A stretch of DNA of 50,998 nt, taken from assembly GCA_019694555.1 (NCBI GenBank), contig JAIBBS010000044.1:1-50998 (forward strand), read 5' to 3'. This DNA comes from Nannocystaceae bacterium. Its GTDB lineage: Bacteria > Myxococcota_A > Polyangia > Nannocystales > Nannocystaceae. The first letter of the stretch is position 1; each line of letters begins with the position of its first letter. The position numbers and the translations under genes are program-made. Of this stretch, positions 10,837-20,532 are shown piece after piece. The notes under the pieces were generated by a model. The model did not search any database, was not told where the DNA came from, and worked only from the letters and a program-made list of their open reading frames with translations.

Positions 10837-12458
10837 CACCCGCGAGATCCGAGAACCCGCCCGTGAAGCGCCCATCTTCGATCCTGTTGCTGTTGTGCCT
10901 GAGCTTCGGCGTGCTCGCGTCGGTCCTGCTGCCTGCCACCGCCGACGCGGCGGTGCTGGAGCTGACCGCGTGCGAGCCCGAGGAGGGCGCCGGTTCCGAG
11001 CCCGCGGCCGCGACGCGTGAGACCAACTGCAGCGACGGCAAGGACGACGACGGCGACACCGTCTACGACTGTGGCGACGCCGACTGCCAGGGCGAGGACG
11101 CCTGCCGCAAGGGCGGCGCCGAGAACGACGAGCAGCGCTGCCACGACTGGGTCGACAACGACGACGACGGCTTCACCGACTGCGATGACTTCGATTGCGG
11201 TTCGGTCGAGGTGTGCAAGGGCTCGTGGGATCGCGCCGGTGGCGGCGGCGGCGGTGCCGGCGGTGGTGGCGGTGGCGGTGACCCGGTCGTGGGCAAGGGC
11301 CAGACCGAGGCCGACCTCATCGGCAAGAACGGCGACGCCGACGGCGAGCGCGACAACGTCGTGTGTGCCGACGGCATCGACAACGATGCCGACGGTCGCA
11401 CCGACTGCGACGACCTCGGCTGCAAGCTGTCGTCGGAGGTCACGGTGTGCCAGCCCGGCAGCAACTTCCGCCTCTCGGTGGTGGCCCGCGTCGCGCAGAG
11501 CTTCGACGTGCAGGAGAAGAAGTCGAACACCGAGTTCGACGTGCTGCAGCTGCGCGCGCTCGGCGAGATGCCGTTCATCCAGAACTCGTTCTTCCTGATC
11601 TCGGCGCGCCTGGAGAAGACCCCGCGTGTGGTCTTCGCGATGTTCCAGGTGCCGCTGGGCAAGAAGGGCCACTACTTCAACATCAACAGCGGCGGCGGAA
11701 CCCTGTCGCTCGAGCTGATCCGCTCGGTCCACAAGCGCATGCTGTCGGACCCGGCCTACTACGTGTACAACGCGTTCGAGCAGGGCAACGGCGCCGCGAT
11801 CGAGTTCGGCGGTCCGCTCGACAAGAAGAACAAGTACCTCTACCGCACGTTCCTGGGCGGTGGCAGCGGTCGCTTCGCCGGCAACATCGGCGGCACGTTC
11901 TTCCCCGACAACAACAACAACTACACCTTCTCCGCCGGCGCGCAGTTCTGGATGAACTTCGTCGGCTACTACAACCGCTGGGACACGCCGTTCATCTACA
12001 CGCCCTCGCCCTTGGCGGTGGCGCTGGCGGTGGGCGGCAAGTACGACCAGCGCGCGCAGGAGCGCTACCCGGCCAGCAACGTGCAGTTCATCGTGCGCTG
12101 GCGCCGACTGCAGTTCTCGGCCGAGAACTACACGAAGCGCGAGCTCAACTTCAAGAACTGGCAGACCGCGTACAACGTGCAGCTGGGCGTGCTGGCGGTG
12201 TCCAAGCGCCTGATGCTGGCGGCGGACTTCGGGCAGTACCTCGCGACCAAGTTCGAGGATCCGCCGGCGGTGCTGGGCTACGATCTCAAGCGTCAGATCC
12301 AGGAGCTGCAGTACCGCGCCGCGGCGCACGTGTACCTGTGGCGCGACGTGCTGTTCTTGACCGCGATCTGGCGCGACCGACGGCTCGAGCCGTCGGCCGG
12401 GCAGAGCGGCATCCAGGTGATGCAGGACATGCGCCTGCTGCTCACCTATCGCTGGTAG
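10833..12458 (+). CDS. probable outer-membrane beta-barrel with MopE-type motifs
   Basis: 541 aa from GTG 10833, which overlaps the previous stop codon as GTGA; GTG 10863 (M-K-R-P-S-S-I-L-L) is an equally good start for the signal peptide. After a signal peptide ending T-A-D-A-A come three MopE-type motifs split by a Gly-rich linker (about 12 Gly). The remaining 340 residues alternate hydrophobic and polar residues with many aromatics, contain F-W-M-N-F-V-G-Y-Y-N-R-W, and end in a strand with terminal Trp (L-L-T-Y-R-W), as outer-membrane porins do. The fold resembles phosphate-selective porin/OprP-type barrels, but I cannot assign it. Its 3' end overlaps the convergent gene by 17 bases. Confidence 0.8.
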   Translation: MTPARSENPPVKRPSSILLLLCLSFGVLASVLLPATADAAVLELTACEPEEGAGSEPAAATRETNCSDGKDDDGDTVYDCGDADCQGEDACRKGGAENDEQRCHDWVDNDDDGFTDCDDFDCGSVEVCKGSWDRAGGGGGGAGGGGGGGDPVVGKGQTEADLIGKNGDADGERDNVVCADGIDNDADGRTDCDDLGCKLSSEVTVCQPGSNFRLSVVARVAQSFDVQEKKSNTEFDVLQLRALGEMPFIQNSFFLISARLEKTPRVVFAMFQVPLGKKGHYFNINSGGGTLSLELIRSVHKRMLSDPAYYVYNAFEQGNGAAIEFGGPLDKKNKYLYRTFLGGGSGRFAGNIGGTFFPDNNNNYTFSAGAQFWMNFVGYYNRWDTPFIYTPSPLAVALAVGGKYDQRAQERYPASNVQFIVRWRRLQFSAENYTKRELNFKNWQTAYNVQLGVLAVSKRLMLAADFGQYLATKFEDPPAVLGYDLKRQIQELQYRAAAHVYLWRDVLFLTAIWRDRRLEPSAGQSGIQVMQDMRLLLTYRW

Positions 12459-13377
12459 CCGTCGGCGCGGGCGCGCCGATCCACGGCACGAAGAACCACC
12501 GCAGCCGCGGTGGCGCGGCGGGATCCTCGGGCAGGTGCAGCGACACCGCCCGGCCCACGCGCCAGCGCGGCGGCGCGTCGCTGCGGCACAGGCTCCACAT
12601 CGCCTCGACGTGCTCGCGGGCGCCGCCGAGCTCGGCCGCGAGCGAGCCCAGCGCGCGCTGCTTGGCCGCGTCCTCGGGCACCAGCGCGATCGCGGTGCTG
12701 GACAGGCGCAGTGCCGGTGCTGCGTCGCTCTCGAGCGGCGTCGCGATCACGAAGCGACCGCTGCGCTCGGGCACACGCACCAGGCGGCCGAGCAGCTGCG
12801 CGGCGCGTCGCCACGGCTGCGACGGCACCACGCCGTCGATCGCGGCGGTGCGCTCGACCAACCAGTGCACGTGCACGCGCACCAGTGCCCCGCGCTGGGC
12901 CTCGAGCCGCAGCGCCCACGGTCGCGCGTGCGCACGCGGCGGTGCGCACCGTTGCAGGCGCGCACGCTCGTCGGCCGTGAGCACGAGCTGCAGGCGCGCG
13001 AGCGCGGCGGCGGGATCGTGATCGCGCAGGTCGACGAAGATCGACTGCCGCGCGGCGGTCCAGAACAGCCACGCGCCGAGGCTGTCGTGGGTGGGCAGCG
13101 GCAGCGGTGCCAGCCGCCCCGCGAGCGCCGCGGCGTCTTCGGCCGGCACCAGGCCCGCGAGCGCCTCGGGTCGCAGCGCACCGCCCAGGCGCACGCCCGC
13201 GCGCAGCCCCGCGGGGCCGGGCGCGGCGCCGGTGAGCTGCAGCGGCGCGCCGGCCTCGAGGCACGAACGCGCCGCGCCGCGCTCGCTCGCTCGTGCCAGC
13301 GCGCGCGCGAGCGCGTCGGCCTGCGCACCCATCCCTGCGAGCAGGGCGGCGCGCCACAGCCGACCGTGCAGGCTCAC
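12442..13377 (-). CDS. unknown protein translationally coupled to the A1 gene
   Basis: 311 aa. The GTG at 13377 overlaps the TGA of the 1129-aa gene as GTGA, so it is last in that minus-strand operon. The protein is Ala/Arg/Leu-rich, mostly helical by composition, with no signal peptide or membrane segment. Fragments such as D-L-R-D-H-D-P-A-A-A-L-A-R-L and L-T-A-D-E-R-A-R-L-Q-R-C-A-P-P are distinctive but match nothing I know. The same short phrase Q-R-C-A-P-P also occurs in the product of 44532-46880, which could be chance. Its 3' end overlaps the convergent barrel gene. Confidence 0.6.
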   Translation of the reverse strand: MSLHGRLWRAALLAGMGAQADALARALARASERGAARSCLEAGAPLQLTGAAPGPAGLRAGVRLGGALRPEALAGLVPAEDAAALAGRLAPLPLPTHDSLGAWLFWTAARQSIFVDLRDHDPAAALARLQLVLTADERARLQRCAPPRAHARPWALRLEAQRGALVRVHVHWLVERTAAIDGVVPSQPWRRAAQLLGRLVRVPERSGRFVIATPLESDAAPALRLSSTAIALVPEDAAKQRALGSLAAELGGAREHVEAMWSLCRSDAPPRWRVGRAVSLHLPEDPAAPPRLRWFFVPWIGAPAPTATSDR

Positions 13378-16300
13378 CCGCTCGGCAGCAGCACCAACGC
13401 CGTCGCGTTCGACGTCTGCCACGGTCCCTCGCTCGCTCCGGTCGCGCGATACTCGGTCACGCGGTAGCGGTAGCTTCGCACGGCGTCGTCCTTGATCGCG
13501 ATGGCCCAGGTGAAGGTGCCGCTGTGGTCGTTGCGGATGAGCTCGGAGTGCTCCCAACGCACGTCGTTGCCAGGGTCGGTGTACTCGAGGTCGACCTTGA
13601 CCGCGAGCAGGCCGCCGGCTGGCGGCGGCACCAGCCACGTCACCGTCACCGGGATCACATCGACCGCCTGCACGCCGAGGATCAGCCGATCACGGGTGCC
13701 GTCGGTCCAGTCGATGGTCCGGATGGCGCCGCTGGTCTCGATCAACGTGGCTTGGTACTGCCACGTGCGAGCGCTCGCGTCCTCCAGCCGCACCACCCAC
13801 TCGAACAGCTGGGCGTGGCGGACCAGCTCGACCGGCTGCTCGACCACGCGGTTGCCGTGCTCGTAGCGCAGTCGCACTTGCACGCTCTGGAACTCGTGGT
13901 TGGGGTCGGCGAGGATGACCTGCACGCGCAAGGTGTTGCCGCGCGGCTCGTTGATGACGACGAGCTCCTGCGGTTGCCACTGCTGCTCGGGCAGCGCGAC
14001 CTGGGCACCGTCCTTGTAGAAGATGGTGCCGGAGGTCTCGATCGGCGCGGCGGCGGCCCCCGCCTCGGGGCGGATCACCAGGCGCCGCGCGTTGCTCTCG
14101 GCGGTGAGCACGAGCGTCTGCCGGTGCGCGCCGTAGCCCATGACCACCTGCACGCGGTCGATCAGCTCGAAGTGCATGATGCCGGTGGCGACGTTGACCG
14201 TCAGCGCCGGCGTCACGTCGCGCGGGTGGATCACCAGGTTGCGCGCGTAGGAACGGATCCAGCCGTCCGCGTCGGCACCGGGGGCGCCGACGCTGGTGAC
14301 CGCGCCGAGCGTGTCGCCCAGCGCGACGTCGTCGAGATAGTGGATCGTGACGCGGTACTCGTACCAGTAGGCGTAGGGCTCGCCCGGGGCCGACTTGTCG
14401 CGCTGCAGGTTGCGCACGAACGTGTCGGTGAGCTTGTCCGGGGTCAGGAACATCTCGCCGATTTCCTGGTAGCCGCCGTCGCCGCGCGGCGCGTAGCGGA
14501 TCTGCACCTGCACGGCGTTGATGCCGTCTTGCTGCCACATCGCCGTGGTCGAGGCCGCGAGCTGCAGCCGGCGGAAGAACTCGAGCGCGCCGTCGGCCTC
14601 GAGGATGTAGCGCTTGCCGTCGCCCTCGAGCACCAGCTGGCCCTGGGGATGCTTCTGCACCTTGCGGGCCTTGCGGGTCGACAGCTCGTACTTCGCGACG
14701 ATCTTCTCGGTTCGTTGGATCATCTCGAAGTTGATCTCGAAGCTCGCCTGCACCGCGGACGTGGAGTCGCGATCGGTCTGCGGCGTGGTCGTCGTGGTCG
14801 TCGTGGTGGGTGTGGTCGTTTGCTGACCCCGCGCGCGCGAGAGCCGACCGCGCAGCACCGTGCGGACGCCGGCCTTGGTGCCGGTGATCTGCGTGACGCG
14901 GTGCTCCTCGTGGCCGCCGTTGGCCGGGTCGATGGGGCCGCCGCCGGGGGTCATCGTCGTGATGCCGTTGCTCTGCGACAGGGTGTGGCCGTGCGCGGTG
15001 CCGTTGCTGGTGTTGAAGCGCGCGGGGATCAGCGCGCGCGCGGTCTGCAAGCGCCGCTCCGACAGCTGCTGGTCGGCGATCGTGCGATCGGCATCCGGCG
15101 TGCCCGGCGGCGGCATCGGCCGGGTCGGATCGTGGCTCGCGTGGGCGTGCAGCTCGAGCGTGGTGCTCGACAGCGTGTCCAGCCACGCGCGCAGGGCCGC
15201 GGGTCCGTGCACGGTGTCGGTGGGGCGCACGCCCGAGACCGTGGTGAAGCGCGGGTCGGCGGGACTGGGCGTGCCGGCGGCGTAGTCCGACATCTGTGCG
15301 GCCGTGGGTCGATCGTTCTGGAACATCAGATGGAACACCTCGGTCGCGGTCGCACCGGCCCAGGTGATCTCGATGTCCTTGTTGTCGCCCTCGGCGAGCT
15401 CGACCTCGAGCCGGTTGCCCTGCAGCTGCGCCGGTTGCCCGCCCACGCGCACCGACTCGGGCGTGCCGCGCACGACGAGCACCTCGCGGGTCGCGGGCGC
15501 GGCCGCGGGCGTGAACGGCTCGATGCCGGTGTTCGCGGGCATCGTCGCGGGTTCGTGCCCGGTCTCGGTCCACGTCGCGGCCGGCCGCGCGGCCGCGGGC
15601 TGCGAACTCGGCGTGGTGGTGTTGCCGGCGGTGTTGGTCGCGGTCGTGCTCGAGGCCGGCTGGCTCGTGCTGGTCGTGCTCGTGCTCGGAGTGCTCGTGC
15701 CCGTGCTCGTGCCGGTGCTGCCGGTGGTTCCCGTGGTCCCGGTGGTCCCGGTCGTGGCCTGCGCGAGGTTGGCCAGCTGTCCCGCCTGCGCCATCGTGGG
15801 CTTGAACCACGTCGAGCCCATCAGGTTGGCGATGATGGTGTTGATGCCCTCTTGCGTCACCGCCTGCGGGTTCTCGCCCGGCACCGGATCGACCACCTTC
15901 ACGACGATGGCGCGCTTCTCCTTGAGCTCCTCCATCAGCATGTGGAAGCCGACCTGGCCGACGAAGCCCGAGCGGCTCGAGCTGTTGGTCGCGCCGGTCG
16001 GCGCGCTGCCGCTGCCCGAACCCGAACGTGCCCCGCTGCCGCTGCCGGCCGCCGCGCCACTGCCCGTGGCGGTGCCGCCGGTGCCGGTGCCCGTGCCGCC
16101 GGTGCGCGTGGCACTGGTGCTGTCGGTCGCGATGCGGGCGTTCATCCGCAGATCGAGGTGCTCGTAGACCTGCTGGTAGTCGATGGTGATCTCGAGGTTG
16201 TACGCCGGTCCGATGGCGGCGTAGCTCAGGTGATAGATCGCGGCCGCCATGGTCGCGCCGCCACCCTCGATCACCGCGCGCATCAGCGCCGCGCCGTCTT

Positions 16301-16763
16301 TGTCGAGCACGACCGAGAACGCGGCGCGCTCGTCTCCGTACAGCGACGGCACCGTCGTGCCGGCGACCTTGCGGACCATCGGCGCCGCGTCGTCACCGCG
16401 CGAGGCACCCAGCAGCACCAGTTCGACCGCGCCCTCGATGAACGGCACCGGCACGAGGTTGCCGTCGACTCCGAACCGCCTGCGGATCTCGTTGCGCACG
16501 TCGCCCAGCAGCGCGTCGGGCACGTGCAGGTCGACGTCGAGGTTGAGGAAGCCGCCGCCCTCTTCCATGCCCTGCGGCGCGGTGGAGTTGGGATCGGGAC
16601 GATAGAGCACGAGCCGCAGCGCGTAGTCGCCGGCGTCTCCGCCCTCGGCGGTGCGGGCAATCCGAGGCGCCTCGGGCGGCAGGAAGTAGAACGTCTGCGG
16701 GTCGTCGAAGTCGCGGAACACGGTGATGCCGCGGTGGAACAGCACGGGGTCGTCGTACAGCAT
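13374..16763 (-). CDS. A-family protein A1: large beta-rich protein with OmpA-like insert
   Basis: 1129 aa, the largest member of the core family. Residues 12-205 are the shared N-terminal domain: G-I-T-V-F-R-D-F-D-D-P, F-Y-F-L-P-P, V-P-S-L-Y-G-D-E-R-A-A-F and Y-H-L-S-Y-A-A-I-G-P-A-Y. A Gly/Ser/Thr linker (210-265) leads to a conserved helical unit (E-E-L-K-E-K-R-A-I). A Thr/Ser-rich linker (335-400) precedes an insert in which 515-600 resembles an OmpA C-terminal domain (L-E-L-H-A-H-A-S and L-S-E-R-R-L-Q-T-A-R). Then come the family P-Q-G segment near 704 and tandem beta units to the end. No signal peptide. AAGGA lies 5 bases before the ATG. Function unknown. Confidence 0.85.
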   Translation of the reverse strand: MLYDDPVLFHRGITVFRDFDDPQTFYFLPPEAPRIARTAEGGDAGDYALRLVLYRPDPNSTAPQGMEEGGGFLNLDVDLHVPDALLGDVRNEIRRRFGVDGNLVPVPFIEGAVELVLLGASRGDDAAPMVRKVAGTTVPSLYGDERAAFSVVLDKDGAALMRAVIEGGGATMAAAIYHLSYAAIGPAYNLEITIDYQQVYEHLDLRMNARIATDSTSATRTGGTGTGTGGTATGSGAAAGSGSGARSGSGSGSAPTGATNSSSRSGFVGQVGFHMLMEELKEKRAIVVKVVDPVPGENPQAVTQEGINTIIANLMGSTWFKPTMAQAGQLANLAQATTGTTGTTGTTGSTGTSTGTSTPSTSTTSTSQPASSTTATNTAGNTTTPSSQPAAARPAATWTETGHEPATMPANTGIEPFTPAAAPATREVLVVRGTPESVRVGGQPAQLQGNRLEVELAEGDNKDIEITWAGATATEVFHLMFQNDRPTAAQMSDYAAGTPSPADPRFTTVSGVRPTDTVHGPAALRAWLDTLSSTTLELHAHASHDPTRPMPPPGTPDADRTIADQQLSERRLQTARALIPARFNTSNGTAHGHTLSQSNGITTMTPGGGPIDPANGGHEEHRVTQITGTKAGVRTVLRGRLSRARGQQTTTPTTTTTTTTPQTDRDSTSAVQASFEINFEMIQRTEKIVAKYELSTRKARKVQKHPQGQLVLEGDGKRYILEADGALEFFRRLQLAASTTAMWQQDGINAVQVQIRYAPRGDGGYQEIGEMFLTPDKLTDTFVRNLQRDKSAPGEPYAYWYEYRVTIHYLDDVALGDTLGAVTSVGAPGADADGWIRSYARNLVIHPRDVTPALTVNVATGIMHFELIDRVQVVMGYGAHRQTLVLTAESNARRLVIRPEAGAAAAPIETSGTIFYKDGAQVALPEQQWQPQELVVINEPRGNTLRVQVILADPNHEFQSVQVRLRYEHGNRVVEQPVELVRHAQLFEWVVRLEDASARTWQYQATLIETSGAIRTIDWTDGTRDRLILGVQAVDVIPVTVTWLVPPPAGGLLAVKVDLEYTDPGNDVRWEHSELIRNDHSGTFTWAIAIKDDAVRSYRYRVTEYRATGASEGPWQTSNATALVLLPSG

Positions 16764-16799
16764 GGCGGTCCTTCGTCGCAGGCGACGCCGAGGCGCGGC

Positions 16800-18866
16800 T
16801 CAACGCGGCGCGTCGGTCGGGGGTGCAGGGTCGAGCACGAACATGGCGGGAATCGGCGCGACGGTCCGTGTCCGCACGGTGCCGTCTTGGAGGAACTCGT
16901 CGAGCGTGAGCACGGGCGCGCCCGCGTCCGGGGGATGGGCCAGCACCAGCGCGGCGTGGTCCTGGGTGCCCTCGAGCACCACGTGGGTCGCGTGCTCGCC
17001 GGCCTGCAGCGTCAGTGCGATCGCGACGCTGCCACGGCCGGCCGGGCCGCCCAGCGCGAACACGTCGCAGCTCGCGACGACGTAGCCGTCGCCGCCGAGC
17101 ACCAGAGCCGCGGTCTCGCTGCGCTGCCACGGCGAGGTCTCGATCCGTCCGTCGAGCCCGACCGCGGTGGTGCGGTATTCGTAGCTGCGCGGAGCGTCGA
17201 TCAGACGGCGCAGGCTCGCGCGGCGGGGCTGGCGATCGTCGCCGTCCCACGCCAAGCTGCGCAGCTGCTCGAGCTCACCGGAGCCGGCGCGCAGCTCGAG
17301 CGTCAGCGTCGCGCGGTCGCTCGCCGGCAGCGGTACGCACAGCACGTGCATCGACGGGCCGAACGGGCTGTCGAGCAGCGTCACGTCGTCGGTCACGGGC
17401 GCGGCGGGCAGCGCCACGCTGGGCTCGTCGGGATCGCCGCGCCAGCGCACGCGGTAGCTCGGCGGGCCCTCGTCGGCGCCCAGCAGCAGCAGCTCGCCCC
17501 AGCGCTGCGACGCGGACAGTCGCAGCGTGCGCGTGGGCTGCGGCGGCGTGTCGACGGCGATCTCGACCGCGTCGATCCAGTCGAGCTCCGCGCGGCCGAC
17601 GATGAACGTCAGGCTGCGCGGCGGGAACAGCCGGCGTGCCGACAACACCACCGCGCTGCCCTCGACCACGGTCCACTCGCTGCTGCGATCCGCGGCGGCG
17701 GTCAGCGTGGGATCGAAGCGCGCGCGCGTGCGCACCGCGAGCGGCTCGAAGCCGTCTCGCTCGAGCACGACGCGGGCCTCGGGCGCGGTGTCGGTCAGCA
17801 CGACCGATTGCAGCGCGTCGCGGCTGGCGACACGCACGTCGACCTCGAGCGCGGCCAGGCCCAGCGCGCCGAGCTCGGGCTCGGCGCGCACGAGCACCGC
17901 GCGGGTGTCGGTGCCGAGATCGGCGTCGCGGATGTGCGCGTCGATCGGCTCGCCGCGCAGCAGGTCGATGAGACTGGCGGCGGCGGCGAAGCGCAGCGGC
18001 ACCGCGGCGCGCTCGTGGAAGCGCCAGGACTTCGTGGTCGCCAGGCTCTCGCGCCGCACGGTCAGGCGGAAGCTCAGCTCGATGGGCGCGACCGGCTTGT
18101 CGTCGAGCACCGGCGGGGCCTCGGGCGGCGGCTCGCTGGTGAGCATCTCGGCGATCAGCGACTCGCCGACGCGACGCAGCGCTTCGCTGCGGTTGCTCTC
18201 GAGCTCGCCGCTCTCGTCGAGGATGTTCACGCGGATGAGTCGCTCGCGCGCGAACTCCTCCCACGTCGCCTTGAGCTTGGCCGCCGCGTAGGGCGTGGTC
18301 AGGGCGCCGCCGACGGTGAGCCGATCGTGGATCGCCTGCAGGTCGGCCTCGATCTCGATGCCCAGCGGTCCGCCCAGCGCCAGCGCTTCGAGCTCGAACG
18401 CCACGACCGTGGGCAGGCTGTCGCCGCGCAGCGAGGCCTCGGCGATCGCGGTGGCCTGCTCGTCGAGTCGAGCCGCGAGCACCACGCTGGGATCGCCCAG
18501 CAACGACGGGGGACCCACCGCCAGCACCCGCGGTGGCAGCGTGGGATCGTCGAGGAAGCCGAACACGCGCACGTTGCCGGCGCGCCACGACGGCCGCAGG
18601 ATCCGTGGCGGGCCCGCGGCGTCCTCGCGAAGGCGTTCGTGCGCCAGCGCGTCGAGCTGCGCGGGGCTGGGCGCGAGCGCCAGCTGCAGCGACAACAGCG
18701 AGCCGCCGCTGCCGGAGCCGCGGAAGCGGACCAGCGACAGCTGCGGCGTGGGGTCTGCCAGCAGCCGCGGCACCTGGGCCGCCGCGTAGACCACGTCGGC
18801 ATCGACGTGGTCGAAGAACACGACGACGCCGCGGTGGAGGGCAGGGGCGCGGGCGGCGTCGAGCAT
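16800..18866 (-). CDS. A-family protein A5 (diverged N-terminus)
   Basis: 688 aa from ATG 18866. It begins L-H-R-G-V-V-V-F-F-D-H-V-D-A-D-V-V-Y, the family's D-x-x-D..Y element with the F-Y-Y-L-P reduced to V-Y-A-A-A. Later it has P-P-S-L-L-G-D-P-S-V-V (for P-S-L-Y-G-D) and V-A-F-E-L-E-A-L-A-L-G-G-P-L. The rest is beta-rich with aromatic-ending units such as R-S-Y-E-Y-R-T-T-A-V-G-L-D-G-R-I. No signal peptide or membrane segment. It lies 13 bases after the 18880-20496 gene and 36 bases before A1, so the minus-strand genes from 20496 to 12442 look like one operon. Function unknown. Confidence 0.8.
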   Translation of the reverse strand: MLDAARAPALHRGVVVFFDHVDADVVYAAAQVPRLLADPTPQLSLVRFRGSGSGGSLLSLQLALAPSPAQLDALAHERLREDAAGPPRILRPSWRAGNVRVFGFLDDPTLPPRVLAVGPPSLLGDPSVVLAARLDEQATAIAEASLRGDSLPTVVAFELEALALGGPLGIEIEADLQAIHDRLTVGGALTTPYAAAKLKATWEEFARERLIRVNILDESGELESNRSEALRRVGESLIAEMLTSEPPPEAPPVLDDKPVAPIELSFRLTVRRESLATTKSWRFHERAAVPLRFAAAASLIDLLRGEPIDAHIRDADLGTDTRAVLVRAEPELGALGLAALEVDVRVASRDALQSVVLTDTAPEARVVLERDGFEPLAVRTRARFDPTLTAAADRSSEWTVVEGSAVVLSARRLFPPRSLTFIVGRAELDWIDAVEIAVDTPPQPTRTLRLSASQRWGELLLLGADEGPPSYRVRWRGDPDEPSVALPAAPVTDDVTLLDSPFGPSMHVLCVPLPASDRATLTLELRAGSGELEQLRSLAWDGDDRQPRRASLRRLIDAPRSYEYRTTAVGLDGRIETSPWQRSETAALVLGGDGYVVASCDVFALGGPAGRGSVAIALTLQAGEHATHVVLEGTQDHAALVLAHPPDAGAPVLTLDEFLQDGTVRTRTVAPIPAMFVLDPAPPTDAPR

Positions 18867-18879
18867 GTGCCGGCGCGCG

Positions 18880-20496
18880 TCAGAGGTTGGCGAGCGTGTC
18901 GTTGATCGCGCGCAGCGCGACGTCGAGGCCGCTGACGACCTGCGCCTTCTGGGCGTTGCGGTTGGCGTCGACGGCGATGACGGAGTTGACGTTGGTCGAC
19001 AACCCGGTCGCGACCTGCACCGCACGCGTCACGCTGGTGCGGAACGACCGCGCCAGCGACAGCGTGCGCTCGCGCATCGCCGTGAGGGTCGTGGTCGTGG
19101 TCGTACCCGTGGTCGTGGAGTTGGAGTCCAGCGTGGTGGTCTCCATGCTCTGGTGCCGCGCGATCTGATTCGACAGCTGCGTGGTCATCGTGTTGGTGAC
19201 CTCGCCGTTGATCTTGCCCAGCAGCAGTTCCTCCAATGCACCGGTCTCGCCACCGACCATGACCGAGGTCGCGTTGGTGCCGGTGGTGCCGGTGGTGGTG
19301 GTCGTGCCCGACGAGTTGGACTGCGACAGGCTGTGCAGCCGCGTCTGTGCGGTCGACAGCGCCTGCGACCACGAGCTGGTCGTGCCGACGCGGTTGGCCT
19401 CCTCGATGGTGGTCGCGACCTCTTCGGCCACGGTCTGCGTCGTGGTCAGCGCGCGCGACACGGTCACGCCGATGGTGCGCTGGGTCTCGCGCACACCGCC
19501 GATGACGTCGAGGATCGCGGCCGCGTCCCACTCGGTCTTGCGCGCGGTGACGATCTGCTTGAGCCACTCCTGGCCCGCGCGGTGGTTGCCCATGCCCACG
19601 CGCCAGTGCTCGACGTGGCCGCTGACCGCCGCGGGCCACAGGTCCGAGGGGCTGCGGGTCAGGTTCCATGCCGCCGGGAACGCGAGCAGCTGCTGCTGCA
19701 GCGTGGTGTCGAGCAGGCTCTTGAGCCCGGTCGCGTCGGCCTCGCCGCTGCCGCTGATCAGCTGGAAGAAGTGATGCACGGTGCCGGCCTCGGTCGGGCC
19801 GTGGCCGCGCAGGTGGCGGATGTAGAAGTCGATCAGGCGCTTGTCGAACGACTCGTAGACCATCGCGCGGATCGTGCTCACCATCGACTCGAAGCCAGCG
19901 TGGGCGCGGCCGTCGGTGCTCGGTCCGCCGGTCGCGCGCTGGCCGGCGATGAAGCTCAGCATCGCGTTGTTGGGGGTCCACGAGTTGCCGACGTCGAACA
20001 CCGCGTCGTCGATCGTGATCGTCTGGGTCAGCCAGGTGTAGATCTGGCGGAAGCCGCGGCCGGGCGCGGGCGGCCAGCGCACGAACCACATGCCGCTGTG
20101 CGTCGGGCGGTCGACCACGATGACCCGCTGCGCGGGGTTGGGCGCGCGGACCTTCAACAGGCCCAGCCAGCCGCCGCAGTGCCGCGGCTCGTACTTCACG
20201 ACGTCGAAGGTGTCGTCGACGATGGCCTGGTCGACGTTGGCCGAGGAGCGGTTGGGTGGGAAGCCGAACTCGAGGATGTTCGAGCGGTGCTCGCCGATCT
20301 GCTGCAGGATGTTGAGCACGTCGAGCGTCGCGGCGCTCTTGAACTTGTTGAAGTGCTCGCGCGGCGCACTGCTGCTGCTGCCCCACGTGTTGGCGAACGC
20401 GAGCTGGTCTTCCAGTGCGGCCTCGCCCCAGAAGCGGATCGGGTTCTCGCGCGTCTGGCCCCGCGGCGTCCAAGGAACGTTCAGCAGATCGACCAT
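18880..20496 (-). CDS. unknown helical protein heading the left minus-strand operon
   Basis: 538 aa from ATG 20496; GGAG lies about 9 bases upstream, and larger in-frame extensions lack a good site. It is not an A-family member. Residues 1-310 look globular, starting M-V-D-L-L-N-V-P-W-T-P-R-G. Residues 320-395 are predicted helical (T-T-T-Q-T-V-A-E-E-V-A-T-T-I-E-E-A), then a Thr-rich linker (394-410), another helix, a second poly-Thr linker (452-470) and a terminal helix (471-536). This organisation suggests a coiled-coil or self-assembling component. No signal peptide or known domain is recognised. As first gene of the operon it would be a good marker for finding the system elsewhere. Confidence 0.75.
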   Translation of the reverse strand: MVDLLNVPWTPRGQTRENPIRFWGEAALEDQLAFANTWGSSSSAPREHFNKFKSAATLDVLNILQQIGEHRSNILEFGFPPNRSSANVDQAIVDDTFDVVKYEPRHCGGWLGLLKVRAPNPAQRVIVVDRPTHSGMWFVRWPPAPGRGFRQIYTWLTQTITIDDAVFDVGNSWTPNNAMLSFIAGQRATGGPSTDGRAHAGFESMVSTIRAMVYESFDKRLIDFYIRHLRGHGPTEAGTVHHFFQLISGSGEADATGLKSLLDTTLQQQLLAFPAAWNLTRSPSDLWPAAVSGHVEHWRVGMGNHRAGQEWLKQIVTARKTEWDAAAILDVIGGVRETQRTIGVTVSRALTTTQTVAEEVATTIEEANRVGTTSSWSQALSTAQTRLHSLSQSNSSGTTTTTGTTGTNATSVMVGGETGALEELLLGKINGEVTNTMTTQLSNQIARHQSMETTTLDSNSTTTGTTTTTTLTAMRERTLSLARSFRTSVTRAVQVATGLSTNVNSVIAVDANRNAQKAQVVSGLDVALRAINDTLANL

Positions 20497-20532
20497 CGTG
20501 GTGCTCCTACCGCGGCTAGCGTCGGCGTCGGG

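Noticed and set aside
13293..18905. An 1870-codon open frame on the plus strand opposite the A1 and A5 genes
   Set aside because: Arg/His/Gly-rich composition with no domain, opposite two genes with clear family motifs; a GC-rich antisense artefact.
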